Assembly (NCBI GenBank): GCA_030426665.1
Contig: JAUHYD010000003.1
Span: 1-64,000 of the forward strand
DNA from: Bacteroidia bacterium
GTDB taxonomy: Bacteria > Bacteroidota > Bacteroidia > Chitinophagales > Chitinophagaceae
DNA: 64,000 nt
Reading direction: 5' to 3'
The notes beneath the pieces are model-generated. The model saw only the letters and a list, made by a program, of their open reading frames with translations, ran no database searches and was not told the DNA's origin. Position 1 is the stretch's first letter. Each line of letters starts with the position of its first letter. A program made the position numbers and the translations under genes. Positions 1 through 7,249 of the stretch are shown one piece after another.

Positions 1-23
1 GATAATATTTAGTTATCCGTTAC

Positions 24-977
24 TCAGGTAGCATTTTCTGACATTGAAAATTTTCTTCGGGGGTGTTTGTCAGTCAAAATTGCCTTTTGTTTTTCCCCAT
101 TTACATGGGTATAAATTTGGGTTGTCATAATCGAACTGTGCCCCAAAATAATTTGAATATATTTTATATCGACACCTTCTTCAAGCAATTGAGTCGCAAG
201 AGAATGACGAAAGATATGAGGTGTTATGTGCTTATTAATAGCTGCAGCTTTGCTTACATTTTTTACAATGGATCTTATAGATTGGTCGGAAAGCTGATTA
301 CCAAGTCTATTTACGAAAAAGGTTTTTGTTGAAACATCTCTATAATTCTTTGCTAAGTTTGAATACTCATAAATAGTTGAAACCATCTCTCTATTGCAAA
401 TCTGTATAATTCTCTCCTTATTCCCCTTGCCAATTACTTTGATAAACCCAGCTTCTAAATCAATATTGTCCTGCTTTAAGTATGATAATTCAGAAACACG
501 CACTCCTGTCGCGAATAGTAATTCAATAACTGCAATGTTTCTTATTATCTCGAACTTCCTGTAGCTTGACATGTTGGCTGCATCTATTTTAGACGAATAG
601 ACCGTTTGGAAAATCTTTTTCACTTCTAATTGAGTCATTACTGTCGGTAATCTCTTCGGTTCTCTTACTTGAAATCGGATCTTACGAAAAGGATTCACTG
701 TAATTTTATCTTCAAATTCCATGAAGTTAAAAAACGCCTTAAGTGAAGCAATTTTTCTTTTTATTGTTTTGGGCTTGTAATCTGTAATTGTATGAAGATA
801 TCTTCTTAAAATACTTTTGTCAATTTGATCCACATTTATTTGTTCATCCTCACCGACAAAAAAACGCACAAATTGTGTCAAATCAATTTGATAGCATTTT
901 AGAGTCTTATCAGATAGTTTCTTTTCGTGTCTGCAATGTGAAACAAAATCAGCAATATCTTTTTCTAAAGTAGCCAT
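24..977 (-). CDS. Tyrosine recombinase, XerC/XerD-like integrase
   Basis: This 317-residue protein cuts and rejoins DNA at specific sites through a tyrosine intermediate. An N-terminal SAM-like core-binding domain (about residues 5-100) is followed by the catalytic domain (about 115-300). All catalytic residues are visible: R160 (ATGVRVSEL), K184 (GKGNKER), H254 and R257 (HIFRH), H280 (LGH) and the nucleophile Y289 (IYTHV). Length and architecture fit the Xer/phage-integrase family. It lacks the Arm-type N-terminus of the second recombinase at 4878-6086, so the two are not recent duplicates. It is divergent from the nuclease/SEFIR operon starting at 1020, with only 42 bp between them, which suggests it moves or once moved that cargo. 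It could instead be a housekeeping-type Xer paralogue, but the setting favours an island integrase. Confidence 0.9.
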   Translation of the reverse strand: MATLEKDIADFVSHCRHEKKLSDKTLKCYQIDLTQFVRFFVGEDEQINVDQIDKSILRRYLHTITDYKPKTIKRKIASLKAFFNFMEFEDKITVNPFRKIRFQVREPKRLPTVMTQLEVKKIFQTVYSSKIDAANMSSYRKFEIIRNIAVIELLFATGVRVSELSYLKQDNIDLEAGFIKVIGKGNKERIIQICNREMVSTIYEYSNLAKNYRDVSTKTFFVNRLGNQLSDQSIRSIVKNVSKAAAINKHITPHIFRHSLATQLLEEGVDIKYIQIILGHSSIMTTQIYTHVNGEKQKAILTDKHPRRKFSMSENAT

Positions 978-990
978 TTATTTTTTATTG

Positions 991-998
991 CAAACGTA
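991..998 (-). promoter_or_regulatory. Bacteroidota -7 box for the XerC/D-like integrase
   Basis: On the minus strand the sequence reads TACGTTTG, matching the Bacteroidota TAnnTTTG -7 element, 13 bp upstream of the integrase start. No TTTG is visible at the expected -33 position. The inferred leader is under 10 nt. Confidence 0.4.
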
Positions 999-1019
999 GT
1001 ATAATCTCACTCGTCGGGT

Positions 1020-1847
1020 ATGTCGAATAATAAATACATAATGCAATATTTGAAAGTTATCACCCTTAATTGCCAAAAAGGGTATCAACCAAAATTCAAG
1101 AATTTCCTAGAAAATATCGTTGTATATGGCGAGTATGATTTTATATTATTACAAGAAGTCACATCAAACGTGTTGCAGATTATAGAAGAATCGGCCAATT
1201 CATATAGCTATTTAAACTTGCCTAATGAGGATGTGTTTCAAAATAGCCCTCTTTATATTCTTTATAGAAATAATATATTTTTAGAAAAAGGTGCATTTCT
1301 TTCATTTGCCAAAATACGCCCACCGGCATCTGCACGCATTCCATTTGGATTGTTATTGGGGAAGTTTCGCATTAATAATACTTTTTTGATAGTTGGCACA
1401 ATGCATCTCAATTCAGGGATTAATTCAAAAATTAGGCTTCTCGAATTGGAGGCTGCAAAAGAAAAAATATTAACTTTTGTCGAATACCCTATATTGTTTG
1501 GTGGCGATTTTAACACAGCTTCTTCTTGGGAATTGCGAAAAAATAAGAAAGTTCTTTCGCCAGAGTTTATCCACACAAATAGTGCAACTGGCACTACACT
1601 AGATAGTCGTTTTACTGAATATGCACCCAACATGCTTAATATATTTGCGCGAATATTATCTTGGCTTGGAATTAGCATAAAGTTTAAAACAGACCATATT
1701 TTCATAAGCAATTCGTTCAAAGACTATCTCTTAACCGCAAGAGTTCTAAAAGATCGCGTATCAGACCATAGCCCCCTTGAACTAGAAATAGAAAGGTCTA
1801 GGTTTAGCAAAGAAAGAACATCTACTAAACAAATGAGAAAAGCATGA
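1020..1847 (+). CDS. Endonuclease/exonuclease/phosphatase (EEP) family protein
   Basis: This is a metal-dependent phosphoesterase of the DNase I/exonuclease III fold, likely a nuclease, though members also cut phospholipid or nucleotide phosphates. The whole active site is readable: N17 (TLNCQ), E46 (LLQEV), H129 (GTMHLNSG), D163 and N165 (GGDFNT), D225-H226 (KTDH) and D249-H250 (SDHSPLE). At 275 residues it is a single-domain member with no signal peptide, so it is probably cytoplasmic. Translation may start at M8 (position 1041), since residues 1-7 are polar and the fold begins at LKVITLN. Its TGA overlaps the ATG of the 34-codon ORF at 1844 by ATGA, showing that it leads a tightly coupled operon with the SEFIR and QxK-nuclease genes. 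The substrate cannot be told from sequence. Confidence 0.85.
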   Translation: MSNNKYIMQYLKVITLNCQKGYQPKFKNFLENIVVYGEYDFILLQEVTSNVLQIIEESANSYSYLNLPNEDVFQNSPLYILYRNNIFLEKGAFLSFAKIRPPASARIPFGLLLGKFRINNTFLIVGTMHLNSGINSKIRLLELEAAKEKILTFVEYPILFGGDFNTASSWELRKNKKVLSPEFIHTNSATGTTLDSRFTEYAPNMLNIFARILSWLGISIKFKTDHIFISNSFKDYLLTARVLKDRVSDHSPLELEIERSRFSKERTSTKQMRKA

Positions 1848-1948
1848 GCCTAAACACTTTCCTTGATGCACTGGAAAGGAAAGTACACGAAGCCAGAATT
1901 ATTGAGGGGTACGGGGATGCTTCCCCGCAAGATTGCATCTCGTCATAA
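1844..1948 (+). CDS. 34-codon leader ORF or decayed gene start before the SEFIR gene
   Basis: An ATG at 1844 overlaps the stop of the EEP gene (ATGA) and opens 34 codons beginning MSLNTFLDALERKVHEAR and ending at TAA 1946-1948. The predicted peptide starts with a plausible amphipathic helix. The ORF ends inside the 5' arm of the 15-bp inverted repeat at 1927-1990, so a ribosome finishing it would melt the hairpin upstream of the SEFIR start. Two readings are open. It could be a regulatory leader peptide, or the stump of an N-terminal coding region now out of frame with the SEFIR gene (frame 2 against frame 0). I recognise no family. Confidence 0.4.
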   Translation: MSLNTFLDALERKVHEARIIEGYGDASPQDCISS

Positions 1949-1990
1949 GAGCAGATTACTATCAATCGCCATGGTGAGATGCAATCTTGC
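1927..1990 (+). promoter_or_regulatory. Long mRNA hairpin upstream of the SEFIR gene
   Basis: The arms GCAAGATTGCATCTC (1927-1941) and GAGATGCAATCTTGC (1976-1990) are perfectly complementary over 15 bp. With G-U pairs the stem extends inward to about 20 bp. A second short stem (GGGG..CCCC) lies just upstream. No U-tract follows, so it is not a simple terminator. It sits between the leader ORF and the SEFIR start at 2055 and may control translation of that protein. Confidence 0.6.
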
Positions 1991-2054
1991 AAAGCGCCCG
2001 ATTTCCCTTTATCCATTTAAAAAAAGTACCTTAGTAAAAGAAAAAAAATCAAGT

Positions 2055-3311
2055 ATGCTTAGCCAAGAGGACTTATATAAGAGTATTTATAACCAAGATT
2101 GGTCAGCAATCATTAATTTATTACATGGCAATAAAAAAAACATAACTAGCGATCCCATGTTAGCATATGCTGCGGCTACTTTTGAAAATGAATTTTTCAG
2201 CAAAATAGATAACATCGCAAAGGAAGACCGAGCAATTGTCGAGATTTTAGAAAATATATACATTCTACATGTTGGCAATTTTTATAAGTTGTCAAAGGAT
2301 AATCACACATGTTTGATTGTTGAGTTGGTAAAACGTAAACAATTGAATGAAGCATATGGGTACGCTACATTGCTACCCGACGAAGAAACATGCAGAACCA
2401 CAATTAGTAGGTTCAAAATGCAACATCCCAGCGAAGAAGTAATGGTGTCTGTTACGCCAACTATGGAGTGGTTTAAGTCATACAATATGATCTTTGAACT
2501 GATTAATGATCAAAATGATACCGCAACTTATTTCAGTGGCCCTCGGTTTATAAATACGGTTAGAGAATTTCAACCATATTTTCCCGATTATAGACAATAT
2601 ATTGACCTGCGGAATAGTGAAGGAAAAAGCACAACCAGAAAAATATTCTATTACGATATTCTTGCTAACATGGAACCGGATTTGCGGATAAAAGTCATAG
2701 ATCGTATTCTTGAAATGGTCAGACCATTCCAAGAAGAAAAGGTGAAAGCTATAGATATTCAATTGGGAAAAGTGCAGGTAATTGATATTCGCGAAAAAGT
2801 CGGAATGTCAGATTACCAAGCACCACCTCAATCGCCAGTTGTTTTTATCTCTTATTCATGGGACAACGAGGAACACAAGCAGTGGGTTTTAAAGCTTGCT
2901 GACAGGTTAGTCGGCGATAGCATTCATGTACTCCTCGATAGATATGATTTGAGAGCCGGTAAGAGTATCCCGCATTTTGTTGAAACCTCAATAAGCAAAT
3001 CAGATAAAATTATTATAATATTTACATCTAACTATAAACTGAAGGCGGATAAACGTGCAGGTGGTGTTGGTTATGAATACTCAATCATGAATGCCGATCT
3101 ATACAAAAATCAAACCTCAAACGATAAAATAATACCGGTTTTGCGTTCAGGAACTATTAGTGACAGTATTCCAACATTCATGCAGCAATTTATCCACATT
3201 AACATCACGAACAACGCGAACTTTGAAAATAGCTACCGGGATATTCTAAGGGAAATCCGTAATGAGCCAGAAATAGTAAGACCGCAGTTAGGAATTAAGC
3301 CACAAACATAA
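2055..3311 (+). CDS. SEFIR/TIR-domain protein, candidate defence effector
   Basis: The 418-residue protein ends in a SEFIR/TIR-type domain (about residues 262-400). It shows the strand FISYSWD at 264-270, the helix region HKQWVLKLADRL, the LLDRYDL box at 293-299 and a conserved VGYEYSIM segment with E341, a candidate catalytic glutamate. Residues 1-250 are helix-rich and match no family I can name; they may sense or oligomerise. Bacterial SEFIR and TIR proteins are known anti-phage effectors, usually acting through NAD+ consumption; that role here is inferred. The reading frame is open from 1863, but M at 2055 is preferred because the upstream stretch overlaps the hairpin and encodes a basic, low-complexity sequence. 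The gene is 3 bp upstream of the QxK nuclease gene and follows the EEP gene. Confidence 0.8.
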   Translation: MLSQEDLYKSIYNQDWSAIINLLHGNKKNITSDPMLAYAAATFENEFFSKIDNIAKEDRAIVEILENIYILHVGNFYKLSKDNHTCLIVELVKRKQLNEAYGYATLLPDEETCRTTISRFKMQHPSEEVMVSVTPTMEWFKSYNMIFELINDQNDTATYFSGPRFINTVREFQPYFPDYRQYIDLRNSEGKSTTRKIFYYDILANMEPDLRIKVIDRILEMVRPFQEEKVKAIDIQLGKVQVIDIREKVGMSDYQAPPQSPVVFISYSWDNEEHKQWVLKLADRLVGDSIHVLLDRYDLRAGKSIPHFVETSISKSDKIIIIFTSNYKLKADKRAGGVGYEYSIMNADLYKNQTSNDKIIPVLRSGTISDSIPTFMQQFIHINITNNANFENSYRDILREIRNEPEIVRPQLGIKPQT

Positions 3312-3314
3312 AGC

Positions 3315-4502
3315 ATGTTGATGGATGAAAATATTGAGAAAGGTAAGTCAGGTGAATTGTTTGTGTCTGCACTGGCAACAAAGACCTTTTTTAGCTATTG
3401 GTGCTTTGAAAATCCCTATGAGGCTACTCTCAAAGGGAAGGAAATATGCGACTTATTAGTGCTCTTCAGGGGGACTTGTATTATTTGGCAAATCAAGAAT
3501 TATACGTTTAAGGAAAGTCATGACAGATATTTCAACAAAACAGTTAAAAAAGGGTGTGACCAGATTTCAGGGGCGGAGCGGAAATTATATGAGTCAAACA
3601 AGCCGGTTACATTTAAATATGGAGTTGAAGGCAACCTTTTTACTTTTGACCCGCTTGAGTACCCAACATGCATAAGAGTAGTAGTTCATCTTGGAGAAGG
3701 CTATCAGTATCAGACACTTGGTAAAATTCTGGCGGCAAGTGGAAAATTTGTCCATGTTTTAGGCAGGCTAGATTTTGAAATGGTTATAAAGGAACTGTAT
3801 ACAATTACCGACTTCTTAGACTATTTAAATGCACGTGAGCAATTAGCAATGCGTGAACCATTGATAATAGGAGGAACTGAGAAAGACATAGTGGGCTTAT
3901 ATCTTGTCATGAAGGAACGTTTTTATGATAGCGATATTTTCAATAATAAAAAGCGTAAATTAATTTTAGATTTCGAAGGCTGTTGGGATCAGTATAACAG
4001 CCTTAAATCTGCAAACGAAAATGTATTGCTTGAAGTTGAGGACCTTATTGGAAGATTTGTTCAAAGTGATCTTGTGAAGAGTATGGAAAGCAAATCACTT
4101 GCAGAAGATTTGCTGACATTAAATAGGAGAGATAGACGGGTTTTTGCAGCGAGTTTCTTGAGCTTTATACGATTATGTTCTGACAGTGTCCTCAAAAACA
4201 TAGCGAAAAGATTTATGGAAATAGGCAATTTGGGGTTTGTGTTTTTTTACTATTCTGAGTTCCTTAATAGAGACCAGATACCCGCTTATATGCACTTGGC
4301 TGCTGAGGGATATTCCTATTTTACATCTTACAGGGTTAAAAAAATAGTCGTTGTTGGAATAAATGATAGAGACCAAATCAGTTTTATAGCAGCAGATTTT
4401 ACAAAGAACGAGATTCAAAATGAGGAAGAATTGAAACTTCTTTTAGATAGTTTAGGATGGTTCCAGCATGATCAAATTAGTGAATTTGAAATAAAACTCT
4501 GA
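3315..4502 (+). CDS. PD-(D/E)xK-like nuclease (QxK variant), restriction-endonuclease fold
   Basis: The N-terminal 130 residues of this 395-residue protein carry a restriction-endonuclease-like signature: E14 (GKSGELFVS), D46 (KEICDLLVLF) and Q59-x-K61 (IIWQIKNY). This is the E...D...QxK arrangement seen in NERD- and Mrr-related nucleases. The remaining 260 residues are mainly helical, with no motif I recognise, and could bind nucleic acid or the SEFIR partner. No signal peptide or membrane segment is seen. It is the last gene of the EEP-SEFIR-nuclease operon, with a 3 bp gap from the SEFIR stop. Start could be 3315 or M3 at 3321. Cutting of foreign or host DNA/RNA during infection is an inference from fold and context. 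Confidence 0.7.
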   Translation: MLMDENIEKGKSGELFVSALATKTFFSYWCFENPYEATLKGKEICDLLVLFRGTCIIWQIKNYTFKESHDRYFNKTVKKGCDQISGAERKLYESNKPVTFKYGVEGNLFTFDPLEYPTCIRVVVHLGEGYQYQTLGKILAASGKFVHVLGRLDFEMVIKELYTITDFLDYLNAREQLAMREPLIIGGTEKDIVGLYLVMKERFYDSDIFNNKKRKLILDFEGCWDQYNSLKSANENVLLEVEDLIGRFVQSDLVKSMESKSLAEDLLTLNRRDRRVFAASFLSFIRLCSDSVLKNIAKRFMEIGNLGFVFFYYSEFLNRDQIPAYMHLAAEGYSYFTSYRVKKIVVVGINDRDQISFIAADFTKNEIQNEEELKLLLDSLGWFQHDQISEFEIKL

Positions 4503-4832
4503 AAGAAGCAATTTGTCTAATGGTACCGCTAGGAAAAGTTGGCCATTGCTTTTCAGGAATAACTATTAATGCGGCGATATATTCTCGTATTTCTTCCTTA
4601 ATTACTCATACTTGATTTGCCAGGCTATTTTAGCCACTTGTGTGGGAGATGTTTTATAGTTTTGGGCAAAATTATACGCAAGCAGTTATTGGAATATTTT
4701 TTTTACGGAAAGCAACAAAGTAGCTATATTTCTAACGATAGCTAAGCCTGTGTAAAACGATTTGTAATAATCGTCAGAAAATCCGATTTTAATTGACCCA
4801 AAAATAAAATAATTGTTTTTCAAGCAGTTAGT
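4503..4832. other. Non-coding gap with a possible gene remnant
   Basis: No intact gene is seen in these 330 bp. On the minus strand around 4610-4690 an open stretch reads AYNFAQNYKTSPTQVAKIAW and ends at a stop, resembling a helical DNA-binding fragment. It has no start, so it may be debris of an older island gene. A 61-codon minus-strand ORF near 4686-4871 overlaps the terminator hairpin and is not credible. Confidence 0.3.
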
Positions 4833-4875
4833 AACTGTGCATCGCAAATCCAATTTGGATTCGCGATGCACAGTT
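4833..4875 (-). terminator. Terminator hairpin after integrase 2, possibly bidirectional
   Basis: AACTGTGCATCGC (4833-4845) pairs with GCGATGCACAGTT (4863-4875), and inner arms AATCCA/TGGATT add six pairs around an ATT loop. It begins 2 bp after the integrase stop. On the minus strand a T-rich stretch follows about 20 nt later. Confidence 0.65.
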
Positions 4876-4877
4876 TG

Positions 4878-6086
4878 CTAAAACCCTATTACGGCATCTA
4901 ATGCATCGTCAGCATCCTTATGAATAAAATTAGCCTGATACCCAACGGTAGTAGTAATAGAGGTATGCCTATAAAGTTTCTGCAACATCTGTATCGAAAT
5001 CTTATCTCCCGAGATATTGCCAAATGTATGCCGGGCAATATGCATCGTTAACTTCTTTGTAATACCTGCCCTCGCAGCTATATCTTTCAAGGCATCATTC
5101 AATTTGTGTATCATGTAAGATATTCTCCGTTGTACAATAAAGGTATTAGAGAGGTCTGACAGTTCTGCAAGGTCAGGGAACACAAGATTGTGTGCATTAC
5201 CTTGCTCTCGATAGCTGTTCAATATCACAAGAGCCTTTTCAGGCACTTTAAGCGAACCTGCCTTAGCATTCTTTCCCATAGAGTAGTACAACCTGTCATT
5301 CTGAAAATCTGTCCATTTGAGCCGTAGTACATCAGATACACGCATTCCGGCAAAGTAGAATGCAATAAGCCACACATTGCGAGTATGGTCTATTTGAGAG
5401 CCTTTGGGTAACTCCATATCCTCTATGGCTTTTACCTCCTCTGGTGAAAGCCCAATCTTCATAGACCTTGGGGCTTTCAGCTTTATTTTGTCCCTACCAA
5501 ACGGATAGTATTTCTGTTCGACAATTCCATTGTTTATTGCTTGGTTAAATATGGTTTGAATAATAGTCAGATAGTTTATTATTGTTTGGTCGCTCAATTT
5601 CTTCGCCTTTAAATATGCTCGGTATTTATTGAGCAGTGCAGTAGTGATTTGCTGAAATGATATATCAGCATCGTTTAGAAACTTCTTGAATGAAGCAATA
5701 CGTGACTGATCGCTTTTGTGCCTGTTGTACTTACCTTGTTTCTTGAGGGAGGCTAAGTAGCTCTCAGAGTGTTTGAAAAAGGAACTTTCTTTTGATGTTT
5801 TAAGCCTACTTTTTATCACTACAGAAGAAATATCATTTTTCTGAACTTCCATATCCAACAGATTATCTTCTGCCTCTGCCAGTTTCTTATTCAGCAGATT
5901 ATTAAGACGTACAGAGTTAGGGTGAGATTTCTTAACCTTTCGGTTCTTTGCATCCCAAAACTGTTGGTCTATGTGATGACCAAGATGTACGAAAGACGAC
6001 TTGCGGTCTTTAGTAATGCGAATGGTAAGGGGATAGGTACCGTCTTTGTTCTTTTTCTTGCGAAGAACTATCTTTACTGAAGCCAT
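4878..6086 (-). CDS. Arm-type tyrosine recombinase of a Bacteroidota mobile element
   Basis: This 402-residue integrase has the three-part layout common in Bacteroidota integrative elements: an N-terminal Arm DNA-binding domain (about 1-85), a SAM-like core-binding domain (about 105-200) and the catalytic domain (about 212-395). Visible catalytic residues are R249 (AGMRVSD), H349 and R352 (HIARHTF), H374 and Y383 (VGYQAN). The usual LGH box is LYRH, as often seen in this group. The gene ends at a strong hairpin (4833-4875) and is preceded by a 350 bp region with AGGTACAAC repeats that could be arm or core sites. It probably marks the right edge of the island, since ordinary chromosomal genes start at 6440. 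Its activity and att site are not proven. Confidence 0.9.
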   Translation of the reverse strand: MASVKIVLRKKKNKDGTYPLTIRITKDRKSSFVHLGHHIDQQFWDAKNRKVKKSHPNSVRLNNLLNKKLAEAEDNLLDMEVQKNDISSVVIKSRLKTSKESSFFKHSESYLASLKKQGKYNRHKSDQSRIASFKKFLNDADISFQQITTALLNKYRAYLKAKKLSDQTIINYLTIIQTIFNQAINNGIVEQKYYPFGRDKIKLKAPRSMKIGLSPEEVKAIEDMELPKGSQIDHTRNVWLIAFYFAGMRVSDVLRLKWTDFQNDRLYYSMGKNAKAGSLKVPEKALVILNSYREQGNAHNLVFPDLAELSDLSNTFIVQRRISYMIHKLNDALKDIAARAGITKKLTMHIARHTFGNISGDKISIQMLQKLYRHTSITTTVGYQANFIHKDADDALDAVIGF

Positions 6087-6131
6087 GTGATAAGTGTTTA
6101 AGTTTTGTACAATTATTAACTGAGGATATAA

Positions 6132-6273
6132 AGGTACAACTTAGGTACAACATTTCGTGGTTTTTCTTGTATTCATATACATCGATACGAGTGTAATATT
6201 CAATACTGTAGGGTATTTCAGACTATTTTGGACCATATCAAACCATTAATTGTTGGTGTTCCTCACCAACAAT
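6132..6273. repeat. Direct and inverted repeats upstream of integrase 2
   Basis: AGGTACAAC occurs at 6132-6140 and 6143-6151, 11 bp apart, and a related TTGTACAA lies near 6106. A 10-bp inverted repeat, ATTGTTGGTG/CACCAACAAT with a 5-nt loop, lies at 6249-6273. Helically phased short repeats next to an Arm-type integrase are what arm-binding and attachment sites look like, but no matching left end is in view. The rest of 6087-6439 shows nothing else. Confidence 0.4.
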
Positions 6274-6439
6274 CTCGAGCAGGTAGATACGCCACTCCTT
6301 GTTACTCATTAATAGTTATTACTCTTTTCTATATCTCCTCCCGCATGTAACTATTGTTGAAAAACACCAACAACTGCGAAAAAATGACAACCTTATTAAG
6401 TGTTGAAAAAAGTCAATAATTTCAACCAAACATGTAAGC

Positions 6440-7000
6440 ATGAGAAAACTGATATTTGGTATAAACCTTACCCTGGATGGCTGCTGCGACCACACCAAAG
6501 GAAGCGCCAACAATGAAGTGCATGAATACTTTGCACAGCTGATGCGCGAAGCTGATACGCTGCTATATGGGCGCAAAACCTACGAACTGATGATACCCTA
6601 CTGGCCGGAAGTTGCAAAAGACCAATCCGGCGCCACAAAGGCAATTAACGATTTTGCCGATGCATTTACAGCCATAAAAAACATTGTTGTCTGCTCGCGT
6701 TCGCTGGAAAACGTGGAAGAGAAAAACACGAGCATCATCTGCGAGAACCTAAAGGAAGAAATACTCAAGCTGAAAGAACAACCCGGCGGAAACATTTCTA
6801 CCGGTGGCGTAGATATACCTTCGCAGCTTATCGGGATGGGTCTGGTAGATGAGTTTCACATAGTGGTGCAGCCAATCATCGCAGGTGCCGGAAGACGTTT
6901 TTTAGACACCACTACCCTACACGAAAGCGGGCAATTAAAACTCATGGATACCAAAGTTTTTGATTCTGGGCACGTCGCACTTCGGTATGTGAAAGAGTGA
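6440..7000 (+). CDS. Dihydrofolate reductase / RibD C-terminal family protein
   Basis: The 186-residue protein matches the small bacterial RibD_C/DHFR-like proteins (YyaP type), which bind NAD(P)H and reduce an unknown pteridine- or pyrimidine-like substrate. Recognisable parts are the opening strand KLIFGINLTLDGCCDH, the DTLLYGRKTYELM segment at about residue 40, the nucleotide-loop GGNISTGGVDIPSQLI at about 116-131 and the closing VDEFHIVVQPIIAGAGRRF. Length is normal for the family. It stands alone on the plus strand just right of the island and gives no pathway clue. It is not a true folate-pathway FolA. Confidence 0.8.
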   Translation: MRKLIFGINLTLDGCCDHTKGSANNEVHEYFAQLMREADTLLYGRKTYELMIPYWPEVAKDQSGATKAINDFADAFTAIKNIVVCSRSLENVEEKNTSIICENLKEEILKLKEQPGGNISTGGVDIPSQLIGMGLVDEFHIVVQPIIAGAGRRFLDTTTLHESGQLKLMDTKVFDSGHVALRYVKE

Positions 7001-7249
7001 GCCCCCCAACTATCTTTCCACCAGCAACAGCTGGTTGTATTTTGTAAACGATGGCATTGCTCAACGGGATATTCCAACCGCAGCATAGCAGAGGTAGCAC
7101 TCTTTGCAGAAACTATCAGAACCTGTATGTTAAGTAAAGACACCGCAGCGAAAAGAAGACTTACTGATAACTGCATACAAACAAAACATTCCACCATCAA
7201 AGGAACAAACTGAATATAAATTTGGATTCAACATAGGACGGACGGAGCC

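Noticed and set aside
1262-1720. 152-codon minus-strand ORF
   Set aside because: It is antisense to the EEP gene, whose catalytic motifs are intact, and has no recognisable protein features.
1927-1990. Rho-independent terminator between the EEP and SEFIR genes
   Set aside because: No U-tract follows the stem, and the downstream genes have no separate promoter that I can identify.
1844-2054. Retron non-coding RNA (msr-msd)
   Set aside because: The stem has only a 34-nt loop, there is no reverse transcriptase nearby, and no branching guanosine layout is visible.
4686-4871. 61-codon minus-strand ORF
   Set aside because: Its start lies within the terminator hairpin and the composition is not protein-like.
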